A stretch of 23,073 nt of DNA, from IMG/VR virus record IMGVR_UViG_3300021959_000418, positions 1 through 23,073 of that record. One strand, written 5' to 3'. The notes under the pieces were generated by a model. It had not been told where the DNA came from. It did not search any database and worked only from the letters and a program-made list of their open reading frames with translations. Below, piece after piece: positions 21,780 to 23,073 of the stretch; the first letter of the stretch is position 1; the number at the start of each line of letters is the position of its first letter. The stretch is from a virus. Made by a program: the position numbers and the translations under genes.

Positions 21780-21799
21780 CGGGGGTGACCTAGCCCCCG
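21780..21799 (+). other. GC-rich hairpin between the first two right-arm genes
   Basis: CGGGGG (21780-21785) pairs with CCCCCG (21794-21799) around an 8-base loop. No T-run follows, so it is not a standard terminator. It may stabilise or process the mRNA between the two small genes. The last base of the stem begins a GANTC site (21799-21803). Confidence 0.5.
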
Positions 21800-21850
21800 A
21801 ATCGCCCCATAAAGATTGCACAAGTTAACACCGATAAAAGGAACGACACA

Positions 21851-22111
21851 ATGACACCCGAACAAACCCTAATCAAAGGCTTAGACGATGCAGCGATTGC
21901 GCGAGTCTACCATCGCAAACGTAACCCCGCCCCCACGACACCCCCATTCATGGAACGACTCGCAAGTTTTCTTGCCAAGTTAACTGGCATTTTATATTTC
22001 GGCTTTTTGTGCTTCTGCCTTGGCTACTTCTCGACTCTATATTTTGACGGACTCTTGTTTGAGATTCCTGGTCTCTTGTCATATTGGATTGATTTTGGGG
22101 GTGCGCAGTAA
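21851..22111 (+). CDS. Small membrane protein, function unknown (86 aa)
   Basis: An 86-residue protein. A soluble basic N-terminal part (MTPEQTLIKGLDDAAIARVYHRKRN) is followed by a hydrophobic segment at about 40-65 (LAKLTGILYFGFLCFCLGYFSTLYF) and a short hydrophobic C-terminal tail (LLFEIPGLLSYWIDFGG). One or two membrane helices are likely. The leader AAAGGAACGACACA precedes the ATG. The stop overlaps the next start (TAATG at 22109-22113), so the two genes are coupled. No family is recognised. Confidence 0.65.
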   Translation: MTPEQTLIKGLDDAAIARVYHRKRNPAPTTPPFMERLASFLAKLTGILYFGFLCFCLGYFSTLYFDGLLFEIPGLLSYWIDFGGAQ

Positions 22112-22731
22112 TGGAAACTCTAATCAAAAACATCATTGCCACACGGCGCAAGGCAACATCAGACGATATCAAGGACGGAGTCGAATGGTATGCCATAGCG
22201 CAACAGAATTGCCTAGACATTGCCGAGTCGCATTGTATGCCTCTCAATATCGTCGTCGGTGTTGTTGCCGCCCTATCGCCTAACAACAAGTGGTCCCGCA
22301 ACATTGCAAACGCAAACGATTTGATTGGCGCTTTCATGAATGGTGACACCATCGAGTCGGTCAAGGTGTCCACATATAACACGATGAAACAGAAGGCTTG
22401 GGGTATCCTTGAGGCTATGCCAGACGACAACAAATCCATTATGCGAATGTTGAATGGTCAGAAAATCATCGCCTTCTTTGAGTGCATCATGGACCTAGAC
22501 TCTTGCTGCATCGACGGGCACGCGCGGAACATTGCTTACAATGAGCGCATAGGCTTGACAGACGATAGAACCAACATCGGAAAGCGTGAGTATAAAGAAC
22601 TTGTGCAAGCCTATGTAGCGGCCTCTAAACGATGCTCTATCTTAGACAATGGCAAGCGCCGCAATCTTAAGCCCTATGAATTGCAAGCGATAACATGGAC
22701 AGTCTGGCGCAAACAGTGGGGGATTGTATAA
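22111..22731 (+). CDS. HhH-GPD DNA glycosylase-like protein (divergent)
   Basis: A 206-residue phage protein with an order of motifs like endonuclease III. ALSPNNKWSRNIANANDLI (54-72) resembles the LSAQTTD..VN.A helix region. MKQKAWGIL (92-100) resembles NSKAENI, and LNGQK (114-118) sits where the helix-hairpin-helix loop (LPGVGRK) would be. CCIDGHARNIAYNERIG (132-148) resembles the VDTH..R block with the catalytic Asp (D135). No iron-sulfur cysteine set is seen. It may bind or cut damaged or modified DNA, or be a non-catalytic relative. It is coupled to both neighbours. The call is by eye. Confidence 0.45.
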   Translation: METLIKNIIATRRKATSDDIKDGVEWYAIAQQNCLDIAESHCMPLNIVVGVVAALSPNNKWSRNIANANDLIGAFMNGDTIESVKVSTYNTMKQKAWGILEAMPDDNKSIMRMLNGQKIIAFFECIMDLDSCCIDGHARNIAYNERIGLTDDRTNIGKREYKELVQAYVAASKRCSILDNGKRRNLKPYELQAITWTVWRKQWGIV

Positions 22732-22973
22732 TGAGAAAAGTTATACAGCACAGGACAAACAAACACAGCAGACTCGAGTTTGAATATCGCAATCTAGTAT
22801 TCCGCAAGGACTCTGACAAGTGGCATTGCTTCTATGTTTACGATTGCCCTAACGCTTGCCGCTTACACGCAGAAGAATTGAGGATCGACAAGCCACAATT
22901 GGACTTCATGCCTGTATCGTGGCGCTTGGACGTCCACACCTATAGCGTTCTGCCAGACTGGGACGACGATTAG
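22731..22973 (+). CDS. Hypothetical protein (80 aa)
   Basis: An 80-residue protein. The ATG at 22731 overlaps the previous stop (TAATG), so I prefer it to an upstream in-frame start. The sequence is basic then acidic, rich in aromatics and His (KVIQHRTNKHSRLEFEYRNLVFRKDSDKWHCFYVYDCPNACRLHAEEL). Three Cys (one in WHC, two in CPNAC) might bind a metal, but the spacing does not match a known zinc motif. It ends in PDWDDD just before the terminator. No family is recognised. Confidence 0.6.
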   Translation: MRKVIQHRTNKHSRLEFEYRNLVFRKDSDKWHCFYVYDCPNACRLHAEELRIDKPQLDFMPVSWRLDVHTYSVLPDWDDD

Positions 22974-23000
22974 ATTCTATATCATGTGACTCCCTAACTT

Positions 23001-23027
23001 GGGGCGCTTTCGGGCGTCCCTTTTTTT
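23001..23027 (+). terminator. Rho-independent terminator of the right-arm operon
   Basis: GGG-CGC pairs with GCG-(T)-CCC around a TTTCGG-type loop (23001-23020, with one bulged T). A run of seven T follows (23021-23027). It lies 28 bases after the last right-arm stop codon and would end rightward transcription. Confidence 0.85.
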
Positions 23028-23073
23028 GTGCCTTGTCATTGGCTTGACTCTTGTTTGTGTCTTGATTGTGTCG

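Overview
The window is part of a tailed double-stranded DNA phage genome (Caudoviricetes). It holds a lambda-J-like tail-tip protein, a lysis cassette and a T7-type replication set. No integrase, repressor, tRNA or CRISPR array is visible. The host is probably an alphaproteobacterium, perhaps a marine roseobacter-like one. That is an inference from three things: a holin like the gene-transfer-agent (GTA) 3-TM holin, a DUF1127 protein, and a B12-dependent ribonucleotide reductase. A dense cluster of GANTC sites, the CcrM methylation sequence of Alphaproteobacteria, fits this.

Layout. (1) 1-5951, plus strand: the end of the tail module (partial tail gene, 900-aa tail tip, fibre, fibre chaperone), then lysis genes (M15 peptidase endolysin, spanin-like protein, small secreted protein, several membrane proteins including a GTA-type holin). 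These are presumably late genes. (2) 5965-6004: a strong hairpin with T-rich tails on both sides, where plus and minus transcription meet. (3) 6003-20808, minus strand: a tightly packed leftward block with many ATGA and TAATG overlaps. Read from its promoter end it holds a cytidylyltransferase, small proteins, a SleB-type hydrolase, ThyX, DUF3310, a sigma-like protein, primase-helicase, a nuclease-like protein, DNA polymerase A, SSB, 5'-3' exonuclease, endonuclease I, a metallophosphoesterase, an adenine methyltransferase, a MazG-like protein, DUF1127, class II RNR, glutaredoxin and PhoH. Two near-identical promoters (TTGCGW-N18-TATACA on the minus strand) precede the SSB and primase-helicase genes. 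(4) 20809-21597: a mostly non-coding divergence region with three 24-25 bp tandem repeats, six 15-bp iteron-like repeats, about fifteen GANTC sites, and one small minus-strand gene. (5) 21598-22973, plus strand: a short rightward operon of small unknown genes and a protein resembling HhH-GPD DNA glycosylases, closed by a terminator at 23001-23027.

How it fits together. RNR, glutaredoxin, ThyX and MazG-like proteins supply and clean the dNTP pool. Primase-helicase, PolA, SSB, exonuclease and the Holliday-junction nuclease replicate and resolve DNA, and nucleases may recycle host DNA. The lysis block releases progeny. The divergence region is the best place to look for a control region or origin. 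GANTC density is about 1 per kb left of 20.8 kb, about 20 per kb inside the region, and about 11 per kb to its right, so the right arm appears to have a different history or different constraints.
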